Source: Candidatus Saccharicenans sp.
GTDB taxonomy: Bacteria; Acidobacteriota; Aminicenantia; Aminicenantales; Saccharicenantaceae
Reading direction: 5' to 3'
DNA length: 64,000 nt
Assembly: GCA_024653215.1 (NCBI GenBank)
Contig: JANLFU010000006.1
Location: 62,001 to 126,000 of the forward strand
Positions 42,892 to 53,661 of this stretch are shown here, piece by piece. A program made the position numbers and the translations under genes. The notes beneath the pieces were generated by a model, which was given only the letters and a program-made list of their open reading frames with translations, searched no databases and was not told where the DNA came from. The stretch's first letter is position 1; every line of letters begins with the position of its first letter.

Positions 42892-44439
42892 ATGAAACAT
42901 CACTTCAGAAAAGCAGGCGCCTGGCTGATTGTTCTGGTGCTGGCCCTGTACCTGGGACAGCTGGCCGCTCCGGCTCAAACTCGAGTGGCGGATGACAGCC
43001 AGAAGTTGCTGCGGATATTCCACACCATTTCCAGCAACACCCTTATTGAGTATGTCAGGGAGCTGACCTCGGACAAGTACACCGGCCGCCTGACCGGGAC
43101 CGAGGGTTATAACCTTTCGGCCGAATGGGTCATCTCCAAACTGAAAGAGTGGGGTCTGGAGCCGGCCGGGGACAAAGGAACCTATCTCCAGGCTTTTCCC
43201 AATCCTTACACCCTGATCCTGGACAGGGGCGAAGTGTCCATGCATCTCAAGGTGGGGAAATCCGATCCGAAGACCCAGGCCACGGTTAAGAAATATTATC
43301 TTTATGAGGATGAATATTTTCCCGGCGGTACCTCGGCCTCGGGTGAAGTCACGGCCGAGGTGGTTTACGTCGGCTACGGCATCACCGCTCCGGAACTTGG
43401 TTACGATGATTACCGGGGCGTCGATGTTCGAGGGAAAATAGTCCTGATGGAAAATGAAGTTCCCTACAGCCCGGACAAAGACCCGGAGACATTTAAGAAG
43501 TGGCGCCCCTATTCCTTCCACCAGTACAAGCTGCAGAATGCGGCCGCTCACGGGGCCAGGGGCATGCTGTATTATTACGGGCCGATCTGCAACCCGAACA
43601 ACGACTATATCGACGGCTTCATCTACAGCCATGTCGGCCAGACAGTGGTCGACGATATCTTCGCCGGTACCGGCCGCACTTACCAGGCCACCGTGGAGAA
43701 AATCAGGACCGCCCTGAAGCCCCAGTCCTTTGCCACCGGCAAGGTCTTCACCATCAGGAACAAGACCGAACATCACCCTGAAGGTGTTGGCTATAACCTG
43801 CTGGCTAAAATAAAAGGGACCGACCCGGTGCTCGGGGAGGAAGTCATCATAATAGGCGGGCATCTCGACCACCTGGGGCTTTTCCCGGAACTGATGCCCG
43901 GGGCCAATGACAACGCCTCAGCCGTAGCCGTCATGCTGGGCCTGGCCGAAGCCATCAGCAAGAGCGAAATAAAGCCGAAGAGGACCATCCTCTTCGCCTT
44001 CTTTGGAGCCGAAGAACAGGGAGTGAAGGGCTCCGAGTATTACCTCCAGAACCCGGTCTATCCGGTGGAAAAAACCGTGGGGCTCATCAACATGGATGGC
44101 GTGGGTAGCGGGGAGCGGATTTTTGCCCTGGCCGGGAAGAATTTCCCCTGGCTGTATGCTCCCTTTGAAAAGGCCAACGCCGTCTACCTGCACCGGGAAA
44201 TGGGTACCAATTACTGGGCCAACCTGACCCGGCCCAGGCTGGACGCGGCCCGGTTCATGGACAGGAATATCCCTTCGCTGTCATTCTCCACTTCGGGTCT
44301 GAGATTGCCATATCCCACTTACCATAATACCCGGGATAATATCAGCCTGATTAATCCCGAGATGCTGGAGGATATGGCCAGGCTGATGTTCCTGGCAGTC
44401 ATGGAGCTGGCCAACGCCCCGGCCGAAAGCCTTAAATAA
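42892..44439 (+). CDS. exported M28-family zinc metallopeptidase (paralogue)
   Basis: 515 residues. Signal peptide at about residues 1-30, PA-like insert (about 150-260), then the catalytic domain: IIIGGHLDHLG, MPGANDNASAVAV with Asn for the usual first bridging Asp, FAFFGAEEQGVKGSEYY with the catalytic Glu, LINMDGVGSG and HNTRDNISLI with the last His. The bridging position reads G-A-N-D-N rather than G-A-D-D-N. It shares the N-terminal TGRLTGTEGYNLSAEW region and overall plan with the peptidase at 39329-40813, so the two arose by duplication. Both would serve extracellular or periplasmic peptide breakdown. Confidence 0.92.
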   Translation: MKHHFRKAGAWLIVLVLALYLGQLAAPAQTRVADDSQKLLRIFHTISSNTLIEYVRELTSDKYTGRLTGTEGYNLSAEWVISKLKEWGLEPAGDKGTYLQAFPNPYTLILDRGEVSMHLKVGKSDPKTQATVKKYYLYEDEYFPGGTSASGEVTAEVVYVGYGITAPELGYDDYRGVDVRGKIVLMENEVPYSPDKDPETFKKWRPYSFHQYKLQNAAAHGARGMLYYYGPICNPNNDYIDGFIYSHVGQTVVDDIFAGTGRTYQATVEKIRTALKPQSFATGKVFTIRNKTEHHPEGVGYNLLAKIKGTDPVLGEEVIIIGGHLDHLGLFPELMPGANDNASAVAVMLGLAEAISKSEIKPKRTILFAFFGAEEQGVKGSEYYLQNPVYPVEKTVGLINMDGVGSGERIFALAGKNFPWLYAPFEKANAVYLHREMGTNYWANLTRPRLDAARFMDRNIPSLSFSTSGLRLPYPTYHNTRDNISLINPEMLEDMARLMFLAVMELANAPAESLK

Positions 44440-44553
44440 GCTTTCTCTAGACCGGGCTTGAAGACTCTTTGAACTATAACCTTTTTATATTTGTTTTTTG
44501 GCCAGAGCCTGAAAGAGAGGACTGCTCCCCTCGCTGAGGTCGGAAGCCCCTGG

Positions 44554-44598
44554 CCTGCGGTCCTTAATTTTATGGTGAGACCTGCGGCCCTCAATTTT
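44554..44598 (+). repeat. two imperfect 18-base direct repeats
   Basis: The unit CCTGCGG(T/C)CCT(T/C)AATTTT occurs at 44554-44571 and 44581-44598, differing at two positions, 27 bases apart start to start. It lies between the convergent ends of the M28 peptidase and GTPase genes. No meaning known; possibly a remnant of a small duplication. Confidence 0.5.
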
Positions 44599-44599
44599 T

Positions 44600-45589
44600 T
44601 TAAAGGTGCAGTTCAACAGTATCCTCGTCGGTCAGCAGGTATTCCCTGGTCACCCGCAGGCCGTTAATCGTGCCCGGCTTGTTCCAGACCCGGGCGTAGT
44701 TGAGCTTCTCGGCAAAGTCCTTGTGAACCTGTCGGGCCAGGTCCATTATGTTGCTGCCTTTTTTTAGGATGAAGGGAGAGTCATAATCTGGCTTTTTGCC
44801 TGGCACCTTGCTGTAAACCCTGACAATCTGTAGCAACTCGAAGACCCGGCGCCTCAAGTTTTCCAATCCCTCAGCCGTTACCGAAGACACCAGGAGCCGG
44901 TCCAGGGTTTTCCCGAAGAGTATGTCCAGTTCCTCCAGGAGGTCTCCGCTTCCCGGAAGGTCACACTTGTTTAAGACCAGGAGAGTCCTCTTCAGGAACG
45001 GGAATCTATCCGGCGGGATAACCGTTTCTGCGGAAACAAGTTCAACTTTCTTTTCCTTAAGGCGATTGATGATCGTTTCCAGCTGGCCCGAAGAATCCGG
45101 GCTGCTGGCATCCAGTACCACCAGGACCGCCTCGGCCATTTTGACCATCTCGGCCAGCCAGGATTCCATGAAATCGGCGGTGATGGGCGGGGTGTCGATG
45201 AGCTGTATTTTTATGTTTTCAAAAGGCATCATGTAGGGTGCGGCTGTCCTGGTGGTGAAGGGGAAGTCGGCCACTTCCACCTCCACTCCGGTCAGGGCCC
45301 GGATGAGGGCTGACTTGCCGGCGTTGGGCGGGCCGATGATTATGACCTGGCCGGCCCCGGATTTTTCAATCCTGAATAGCTGTCCCTTCCGGGCTGCCGG
45401 CCGCTGTTCGATTTCTTCTTTCAGCTTGGCAATCTTGGTACGGTACAGGGCTACCAGCTTTTCTGTACCCTTGTGCCGGGGAATGATGGACAGCAACTTT
45501 TCCATGATGGCAATTTTCTCTTCGGCAGTCTTCGCCTGGCGCAGGGTTTTTTCCACTTCGAAGTACTCTGGCGGCAGATTGGCCGGCAT
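44600..45589 (-). CDS. DRG-type GTPase with C-terminal TGS domain
   Basis: 329 residues. Obg/DRG superfamily: helical N-terminal region (residues 1-75), G1 IIIGPPNAGKSALIRALTG (about 83-101), G2 region FPFTTRTAAPYMM, G3 LIDTPP, G4 NKCD, and a C-terminal TGS domain (about 250-329: YDSPFILKKGSNIMDLARQVH ... VWNKPGTINGLRVTREYLL pattern). The layout resembles DRG GTPases of Archaea and eukaryotes more than bacterial Obg, which lacks TGS here. A ribosome-linked role is inferred from relatives. The ATG has GGAGGT upstream. Confidence 0.88.
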   Translation of the reverse strand: MPANLPPEYFEVEKTLRQAKTAEEKIAIMEKLLSIIPRHKGTEKLVALYRTKIAKLKEEIEQRPAARKGQLFRIEKSGAGQVIIIGPPNAGKSALIRALTGVEVEVADFPFTTRTAAPYMMPFENIKIQLIDTPPITADFMESWLAEMVKMAEAVLVVLDASSPDSSGQLETIINRLKEKKVELVSAETVIPPDRFPFLKRTLLVLNKCDLPGSGDLLEELDILFGKTLDRLLVSSVTAEGLENLRRRVFELLQIVRVYSKVPGKKPDYDSPFILKKGSNIMDLARQVHKDFAEKLNYARVWNKPGTINGLRVTREYLLTDEDTVELHL

Positions 45590-45715
45590 TTTTTGACCTC
45601 CAGGAATAACCTATTTTAACCTAGAACCGGTAGTTTTTTAAGCAGCCAGAATGGCCATCTTACCTCTTTTCTGCCGGTAAAATAAGTCGATTTTTGCCTG
45701 GAAAATGGCCCGCGG

Positions 45716-45744
45716 TTGCCTAATCGGGCCAGGTGATTTATAAT
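45716..45744 (+). promoter_or_regulatory. upstream promoter P1 of gyrB
   Basis: TTGCCT (45716-45721), 17 bases, TATAAT (45739-45744); 166 bases before the gyrB ATG. A GGCCCG/CGGGCC inverted repeat (45707-45712 and 45725-45730) brackets the -35 box and could be an operator. Confidence 0.6.
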
Positions 45745-45802
45745 ATGCTGATAATAAATAAATTAGCAATAGTAAAAAAGCCGCTTTTGGGCCATTTTTT
45801 TC

Positions 45803-45831
45803 TTTACTTTTAGAGTGAATTGAGCTATAAT
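45803..45831 (+). promoter_or_regulatory. proximal promoter P2 of gyrB
   Basis: TTTACT (45803-45808), 17 bases, TATAAT (45826-45831); start near 45838, about 72 bases before the ATG. Apart from these two promoters, 45590-45909 shows no gene. Confidence 0.65.
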
Positions 45832-45906
45832 TCTTCCTTAAGATGCCATACGGGTTATGCTGCTTCTGGTGCCTTCATAACCCCTAAATTTTTCCTGACG
45901 GGTTAA

Positions 45907-48297
<2,391 letters not shown>

Positions 48298-48332
48298 CAC
48301 GGTCATAGAGACTTGAGGGAAAGGTTGAACTG

Positions 48333-50912
48333 ATGGCCGCAAAAAAACAAAAACCTGAACCAAAAAAGACCAGAAAAGAAAAACAGGAAAAGCCGGAAGA
48401 ACAGCCCGAACAGACCAAGTCTTCTGGTCGGCAGCCGGAAGAGCCCGGGCCTGAACCCCAGAAAGCTCAGAACCCGGAGCAACTGGCCCCGATAGCCCAG
48501 AGCCTGTCCGTGGTCAGCCTGGAAGAGGAGATGAAGAAGTCCTACCTGGACTACGCCCTGAGCGTCATCATCGGCCGGGCCATCCCCGATATAAAGGACG
48601 GGCTGAAACCGGTCCACCGGCGTGTCCTCTACGCCATGTGGGAGACCAGCACCACCCACAATAAGCCATACAAAAAGTCAGCCAGGATTGTGGGTGATGT
48701 CATCGGTAAGTACCATCCCCATGGTGATGTGGCTGTCTACGACGCCCTGGTCAGGATGGCCCAGGACTTCAGCATGCGCTACCCGCTGGTGGACGGCCAG
48801 GGAAATTTTGGCTCCATCGACGGCGACCCACCGGCCGCCATGCGGTATACCGAGGTCCGGATGACCCGGCTGGCCGAGGAGCTGCTGGCCGACATCGAAA
48901 AGGACACGGTCAACTTTGTGCCCAACTACGACGAAAGCCTGTTGATGCCCGAGGTCCTGCCGGCCAAGTTCCCCAACCTGCTGGTTAATGGAGCCTCGGG
49001 TATTGCCGTGGGCATGGCCACCAACATTCCGCCTCACAACCTGGCCGAGGTCTGTGACGGACTGGTCTATCTCATTGACCATCCCCGGGCCAGCCTGGAT
49101 GACATCATGAAATACATCCCGGGTCCGGACTTTCCCACCGGCGGTTATGTTTTTAACCGGCAGAACATCCGCCAGGCCTACCAGGAGGGCAAGGGAGTCA
49201 TCCACCTCCGGGCCAAGACCACCATCGAGCGGGCGGACAAAGGGGAAAGAGACAGGATAGTCATCACCGAAATTCCCTACGGCGTCAACAAGGCCAGGCT
49301 GCTGGAGAACATCGCCGACCTGGTCAACAACAAGAAGATCGAGGGCATCGCCGACATCAGGGACGAGTCCGACCGGGAAGGCATCAGGGTGGTGATTGAA
49401 GTCAAGCGGGGCGAGCTGCCGGAGATAATCCTCAATAATCTCTACAAGCACACGGCCCTGCAGACCTCTTTCGGCATCATCATGCTGGCCATAGTCGACA
49501 AGCAGCCCAAGCTGTTGAACCTGCTGGAGATGATGAACTACTTCATCGCCCACCGCCGGGACGTCATCATCAGGCGCACCAAGCACGACCTGAAGAAAGC
49601 CGAGCATCGGGCCCACATCCTGGAGGGCCTGCTGATAGCCCTGGATTACCTGGATGCGGTCATCAACCTGATCAGGTCTTCCAAGACGGTGGAAGAGGCC
49701 AAGAACGGGTTGATGACCAAGTTCAAGCTGACGGCCATCCAGGCCCAGGCCATCCTGGAAATGCAGTTGCAGAGACTGACCGGGCTGGAAAGGCAGAAGA
49801 TTGTGCATGAGCACCGGGACCTGCTGGCCCTGATCAAGCAGCTGAAGCTCATCCTTAAGAACCCGGAAATGGTTCTCCAGATCATCAAGGATGAACTCAA
49901 GCAACTTAAAGAACAGTATAAAGATGAAAGACGGACTGAAATCCGGGATGAGGTTATCACCGAGATCAAGGCCGAAGACCTGATCAAGGAAGAAGATGTG
50001 GCCATCGTCTACACCCAGTCCGGCTACATCAAGAGGACTTCCCTCAGTGCCTACCGCTACCAGAGCCGCGGCGGCAAGGGCCGGAAGGGAATTGAGATGA
50101 AGGCCGAGGACGTGGTGGAGAACCTGTTCGTGGGCTCCACGCATTCCTACCTCCTGGTCTTTACCAACCGGGGCCGGATGTACTGGCTGAAGGCCCTGGA
50201 CGTGCCCGATGTCGGGCCCTCCGGCCGGGGCAAGGCCATCGTCAACCTGCTGGAAATGCAGCCGGATGAAAAGGTCCAGTCCATTTTGGCCGTCAAGGAA
50301 TTCCGGGAAGACCAGTACGTGGTCATCATGACCGATACCGGGTTGATCAAGAAAACCAGGCTGAGCGAGTTCAAGAACGTCCGCCGGGGCGGGATTATAG
50401 CCATGAGCCTGAAACCCAAGAGCCAGCTGTTCACCGCGGCCCTGACCGACGGCAAGAATGACATCATCATCGGCACCAGGATGGGCAAGGCCATCCGCTT
50501 CAAGGAGAAACTGGTCAGGCCCATGGGACGCCAGGCAGCCGGAGTCAAGGCCATCACCCTGAAGCCCAAGGACCGGGTTATCAGCATGATCGTGGTCGGG
50601 CCTGAGGATAAGTACATATTCACTGCCTCAGAACGCGGCTACGGCAAGAAAACCCCGGTCGAGGATTACCCGGCCCATAACCGCGGCGGGCAGGGTGTGA
50701 TCAACCTCAAGATTACGGACAAAATCGGTCCGGCCCTGGCCATGGTCGGGGTTAACGAGGACGACCTGCTGATCATCACCATAAGCGGCAAGGTTATAAG
50801 AATCAAGACCACGGAAATCAGGCCGCTCAGCCGGGCCACCCAGGGAGTCAGGCTCATCCAGCTGGAGGATAAAGACCGGGTCTGCTCCATTGCCAAGGTC
50901 CGGGAAGACTGA
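48333..50912 (+). CDS. gyrA: DNA gyrase subunit A
   Basis: 859 residues. Breakage-reunion subunit. Catalytic Tyr is Y172 in AAMRYTEVR, corresponding to E. coli Y122. The quinolone-resistance region reads [19 protein letters not shown]133 stands where E. coli has S83, while D137 (E. coli D87) is kept. The C-terminal beta-pinwheel carries a GyrA-box variant QSRGGKG, so supercoiling activity rather than topoisomerase IV is likely. The first 50 residues are an added Lys/Glu/Pro/Gln-rich, probably disordered tail. Start ATG at 48333. Quinolone resistance is an inference from one residue. Confidence 0.97.
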   Translation: MAAKKQKPEPKKTRKEKQEKPEEQPEQTKSSGRQPEEPGPEPQKAQNPEQLAPIAQSLSVVSLEEEMKKSYLDYALSVIIGRAIPDIKDGLKPVHRRVLYAMWETSTTHNKPYKKSARIVGDVIGKYHPHGDVAVYDALVRMAQDFSMRYPLVDGQGNFGSIDGDPPAAMRYTEVRMTRLAEELLADIEKDTVNFVPNYDESLLMPEVLPAKFPNLLVNGASGIAVGMATNIPPHNLAEVCDGLVYLIDHPRASLDDIMKYIPGPDFPTGGYVFNRQNIRQAYQEGKGVIHLRAKTTIERADKGERDRIVITEIPYGVNKARLLENIADLVNNKKIEGIADIRDESDREGIRVVIEVKRGELPEIILNNLYKHTALQTSFGIIMLAIVDKQPKLLNLLEMMNYFIAHRRDVIIRRTKHDLKKAEHRAHILEGLLIALDYLDAVINLIRSSKTVEEAKNGLMTKFKLTAIQAQAILEMQLQRLTGLERQKIVHEHRDLLALIKQLKLILKNPEMVLQIIKDELKQLKEQYKDERRTEIRDEVITEIKAEDLIKEEDVAIVYTQSGYIKRTSLSAYRYQSRGGKGRKGIEMKAEDVVENLFVGSTHSYLLVFTNRGRMYWLKALDVPDVGPSGRGKAIVNLLEMQPDEKVQSILAVKEFREDQYVVIMTDTGLIKKTRLSEFKNVRRGGIIAMSLKPKSQLFTAALTDGKNDIIIGTRMGKAIRFKEKLVRPMGRQAAGVKAITLKPKDRVISMIVVGPEDKYIFTASERGYGKKTPVEDYPAHNRGGQGVINLKITDKIGPALAMVGVNEDDLLIITISGKVIRIKTTEIRPLSRATQGVRLIQLEDKDRVCSIAKVRED

Positions 50913-50933
50913 GGTCTGCCCCGGAAAAAGTGT

Positions 50934-50962
50934 TTGCTTTCGACCCGGCAATTTCTTAAAAT
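50934..50962 (+). promoter_or_regulatory. promoter of the acyl-CoA synthetase gene
   Basis: TTGCTT (50934-50939), 17 bases, TAAAAT (50957-50962); start near 50969, GAGGAGG upstream of the ATG at 50993. Confidence 0.6.
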
Positions 50963-50992
50963 CTGCCTGAATCCCAGCCGAGGAGGCTAAGA

Positions 50993-52804
50993 ATGATTGA
51001 GACTTTAGCCCAGCTATTTTTAAATACGGTCAGGGAATTCCAGAAACCGGACCTGATGCTCTATAAAAAAGAGGGTAAGTACGTCCCGATTTCCACGGCC
51101 GAATTCGAAAGAACGGTGGTCCACCTGGCCCTGGCCCTCAACCATCTCGGTTTCAAGAAGGGCGACAAGCTGGTCATCCTGTCCGAAAACAGGCCCGAAT
51201 GGGTGATGACCGATTTTGCCACCATCTGCCAGGGTGGCCTGACCGTTCCCATTTATACTTCCCTGACTGCCCAGCAGGCCGAATACATCATCCAGGATTC
51301 TGATGCCTCGGTGGTGGTGGTCTCGAACCCTGAACAGCGAGCCAAGATCGAAGCCATAAAGGGGAACCTGGGAAGGGTCCGGCACTTTATCACCTTCGAA
51401 CCGGAAAGGGTCCCGGGTTTTATGAACCTGGCCGAGCTGCTGGAAATCGGCCAGAAGAAAGCTGCCGAGAACCCCGGACTCTTCACCAGCCTGGCCGGGG
51501 CCATCCTGCCCGAAGACGAGGCTTCACTCATCTATACTTCCGGGACCACCGGATATCCCAAGGGAGTTATCCTGACCCATCATAATTTCATTTCTAACGT
51601 GAAGACCTGCGTGGCCCTGTTCGACATCTCCTCCCGCGACACGGTCCTGTCGTTCCTGCCCCTGTCCCACGTCCTGGAACGAATGGTCATGTTTGCCTAT
51701 ATCTATGCCGGGACCACCATCGGTTTTGCCGAGAGCATAGATACCGTGGCCCAGAACCTGATCGAGGTCAGGCCCAATATCATGGTCAGCGTCCCCCGGG
51801 TGTTCGAAAAAATCTATGCCAGGGTGATGGACAACGTCCTGACCAGTTCCACCCTGAAGAAAAAGATATTTTTCTGGGCGTATAGAGTTGGCAAAAAGTA
51901 TGCTCAGAAAGACCTGGCCGGAGAAAAGATTCCGGCCCTGTTAAAGCTTAAACGGAAAATCGCCCACAAGCTGGTCTTCAGCAAGATAATCGAGCGAACC
52001 GGCGGCCGGGTCCGGTTCTTCATTTCGGGCGGGGCTCCGCTGGCCAAGGATATCGCCGAGTTTTTCTATGCCCTCGGCCTGGTTATCTACGAGGGCTACG
52101 GGCTGACCGAAACTGCCCCGGTCCTGACCGTCAACCGCCCGGGAGCCATCAGGTTTGGCACGGTGGGTAAACCCATCCCCGAGGTTGAGCTCAAGATAGC
52201 CCCCGACGGGGAAATCCTGGCCAGGGGTCCTAACGTTATGAAGGGCTACTACAAGAAAGAAGCCGAGACCCGGGAGGTGTTCGAGGGGGGCTGGTTCCAT
52301 ACCGGTGACATCGGCCACCTGGACGAGGACGGCTTCCTGGTTATAACCGATAGAAAGAAGGACCTGATCGTCACTTCCGGTGGCAAGAATGTGGCCCCGC
52401 AGCCCATTGAAAACCTTCTCAAGACCTGCCCCTACATCAGCACGGTGGTGGTCATAGGAGACAAGAGGCGTTTCATTTCAGCCCTGGTGGTCCCCAACTT
52501 CGAGAAACTGGAAGAGCTGGCCAAAAGCCGCGGGCTGACCTTTGCCGACCGCCGGGAACTGGTCAAGAACCCGGAGATAGTGGCTTTCATCCAGGCCGAG
52601 ATTGACCGGGCCACTGCCGGAATGGCTTCCTACGAAAAAATCAAGAAAGTGGCCCTGCTGGACAGGGAACTTGAGATTGAAAAGGGTGAGATTACGCCCA
52701 CTCTCAAGGTTAGAAGGGCGGCCATAGAAAACCGTTACCGGGAACTGATCGACAGCCTTTACCGGGAGGATTCTTCGGCTTCTTCTTTGGATTCTTCCGA
52801 ATAG
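50993..52804 (+). CDS. long-chain acyl-CoA synthetase (AMP-forming)
   Basis: 603 residues, ANL superfamily, typical of FAA1/FadD-type long-chain ligases. Activates fatty acids to CoA thioesters via acyl-adenylate. Seen: P-loop SLIYTSGTTGYPKGVILTH, the gate region SFLPLSHVLERMVMFAYIY, GYGLTETAPVLTVN, the hinge TGDIGHLDEDGFLVITDRKKDLIVTSGGKNVAPQ and the end-domain lysine region KGEITPTLKVRR. The last 46 bases overlap the convergent zinc-ribbon gene. Role: fatty-acid activation for lipid synthesis or beta-oxidation. Confidence 0.95.
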   Translation: MIETLAQLFLNTVREFQKPDLMLYKKEGKYVPISTAEFERTVVHLALALNHLGFKKGDKLVILSENRPEWVMTDFATICQGGLTVPIYTSLTAQQAEYIIQDSDASVVVVSNPEQRAKIEAIKGNLGRVRHFITFEPERVPGFMNLAELLEIGQKKAAENPGLFTSLAGAILPEDEASLIYTSGTTGYPKGVILTHHNFISNVKTCVALFDISSRDTVLSFLPLSHVLERMVMFAYIYAGTTIGFAESIDTVAQNLIEVRPNIMVSVPRVFEKIYARVMDNVLTSSTLKKKIFFWAYRVGKKYAQKDLAGEKIPALLKLKRKIAHKLVFSKIIERTGGRVRFFISGGAPLAKDIAEFFYALGLVIYEGYGLTETAPVLTVNRPGAIRFGTVGKPIPEVELKIAPDGEILARGPNVMKGYYKKEAETREVFEGGWFHTGDIGHLDEDGFLVITDRKKDLIVTSGGKNVAPQPIENLLKTCPYISTVVVIGDKRRFISALVVPNFEKLEELAKSRGLTFADRRELVKNPEIVAFIQAEIDRATAGMASYEKIKKVALLDRELEIEKGEITPTLKVRRAAIENRYRELIDSLYREDSSASSLDSSE

Positions 52805-53511
52805 TCAAAATAGAGGATACGGCCGCAGCTTTCGCACAGGTGCAGCTTGCTGCGGTCGCGGATTTCGTTCAACATCTGGGGCCTGATTCTTAGCTGGCAC
52901 ATGGAACAGAATTCTTCGATTACCCTGGACAGGGCGATCCCGGCCCGTTTCCTGGCAATGCTCTGGTAGAGCTGAAGCTGGGACTTGGCAATTCCCGGTA
53001 CCAGCTCTTCTCTTTTCCTGGACAGCTGGTCTTTTTCTGCTTCCAGGGATTGCTTTCTCTGGGTTAGGGCGGCAATCTCCTGCTTAAGGTGTTCTTCCTC
53101 GTTTTTCTGTTTCAGGCTGGCGGTCCTGATTTCTTCCTCGATTTCGTCGGCCACCAGCAGTTCCCTGATGATTTCTTCTTCCAGCCGGTCGATTTTCTCC
53201 TGGGTTTCCTGGATTTCCTTGAGCAGGGAAGTGTATTCCTTGTTGGACTTGACTTCATTAAGCTGGCGCTTGTACTTGGCTATCTGGGCTTTCAGGTCCT
53301 TGACCTCGGCCTCCAGGTCCCTTCTTTTCTTCTGGTTCTGGGCCAGCCGTTCCTTGGCCCGGACCACCAGGTCAGAATCGGCCTTGATCTTTTTTTCTAC
53401 CTGTTCTATGAGACGGGGGATGTCTGACAGTTCGGCGGTAACCTGCCTGAGGGCATTATCCAGCTCCTGGAGCTGGATTAATTTTTCAAAGTCAGCATCC
53501 ACTCCATCCAC
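52759..53511 (-). CDS. coiled-coil C4 zinc-ribbon protein (DUF164/CT398 type)
   Basis: 250 residues. Long antiparallel coiled coil (about residues 8-180) followed by a zinc ribbon with two C-x2-C pairs: FCSMCQLRIRP and HLCESCGRILYF. The same plan is seen in the widely conserved FlgZ/CT398-like zinc ribbon proteins of uncertain function; links to RNA polymerase and to secretion have been suggested. Start is GTG at 53511. It lies 29 bases after the tRNA gene on the same strand and may be read from the rpoD operon. The last residues are Glu/Ser-rich and overlap the convergent gene by 46 bases. Confidence 0.88.
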   Translation of the reverse strand: MDGVDADFEKLIQLQELDNALRQVTAELSDIPRLIEQVEKKIKADSDLVVRAKERLAQNQKKRRDLEAEVKDLKAQIAKYKRQLNEVKSNKEYTSLLKEIQETQEKIDRLEEEIIRELLVADEIEEEIRTASLKQKNEEEHLKQEIAALTQRKQSLEAEKDQLSRKREELVPGIAKSQLQLYQSIARKRAGIALSRVIEEFCSMCQLRIRPQMLNEIRDRSKLHLCESCGRILYFDYSEESKEEAEESSR

Positions 53512-53540
53512 TTTGTCTCTCGATTCATTTAGCCGTTTTT

Positions 53541-53615
53541 TGGTGGGCCTACCAGGATTCGAACCTGGGACCTGCCGGTTATGAGCCGGTAGCTCTGCCG
53601 CTGAGCTATAGGCCC
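53541..53615 (-). tRNA. tRNA with CAT anticodon (Met or Ile2)
   Basis: 75 bases with encoded CCA. Acceptor stem GGGCCTA/TAGGCCC (7 perfect pairs), D-stem GCTC/GAGC, anticodon loop CTCATAA with CAT at 53581-53583, T-stem CCAGG/CCTGG with TTCGAAT loop. The first pair of the anticodon stem is an A-C mismatch. G1-C72 pairing speaks against initiator tRNA. The CAU anticodon is either elongator Met or Ile read after lysidine modification of C34 by TilS; sequence alone does not separate them here. It sits between rpoD and the zinc-ribbon gene. Confidence 0.93.
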
Positions 53616-53661
53616 TTTTTTTGATTTTATACCAGATATTTAGCGGTTAGTCAATTCGCCC

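Noticed and set aside
48678-50144. 488-codon frame opposite gyrA and 46978-48363 opposite gyrB
   Set aside because: Shadows of gyrase codons, no ribosome-binding site or recognisable domain.
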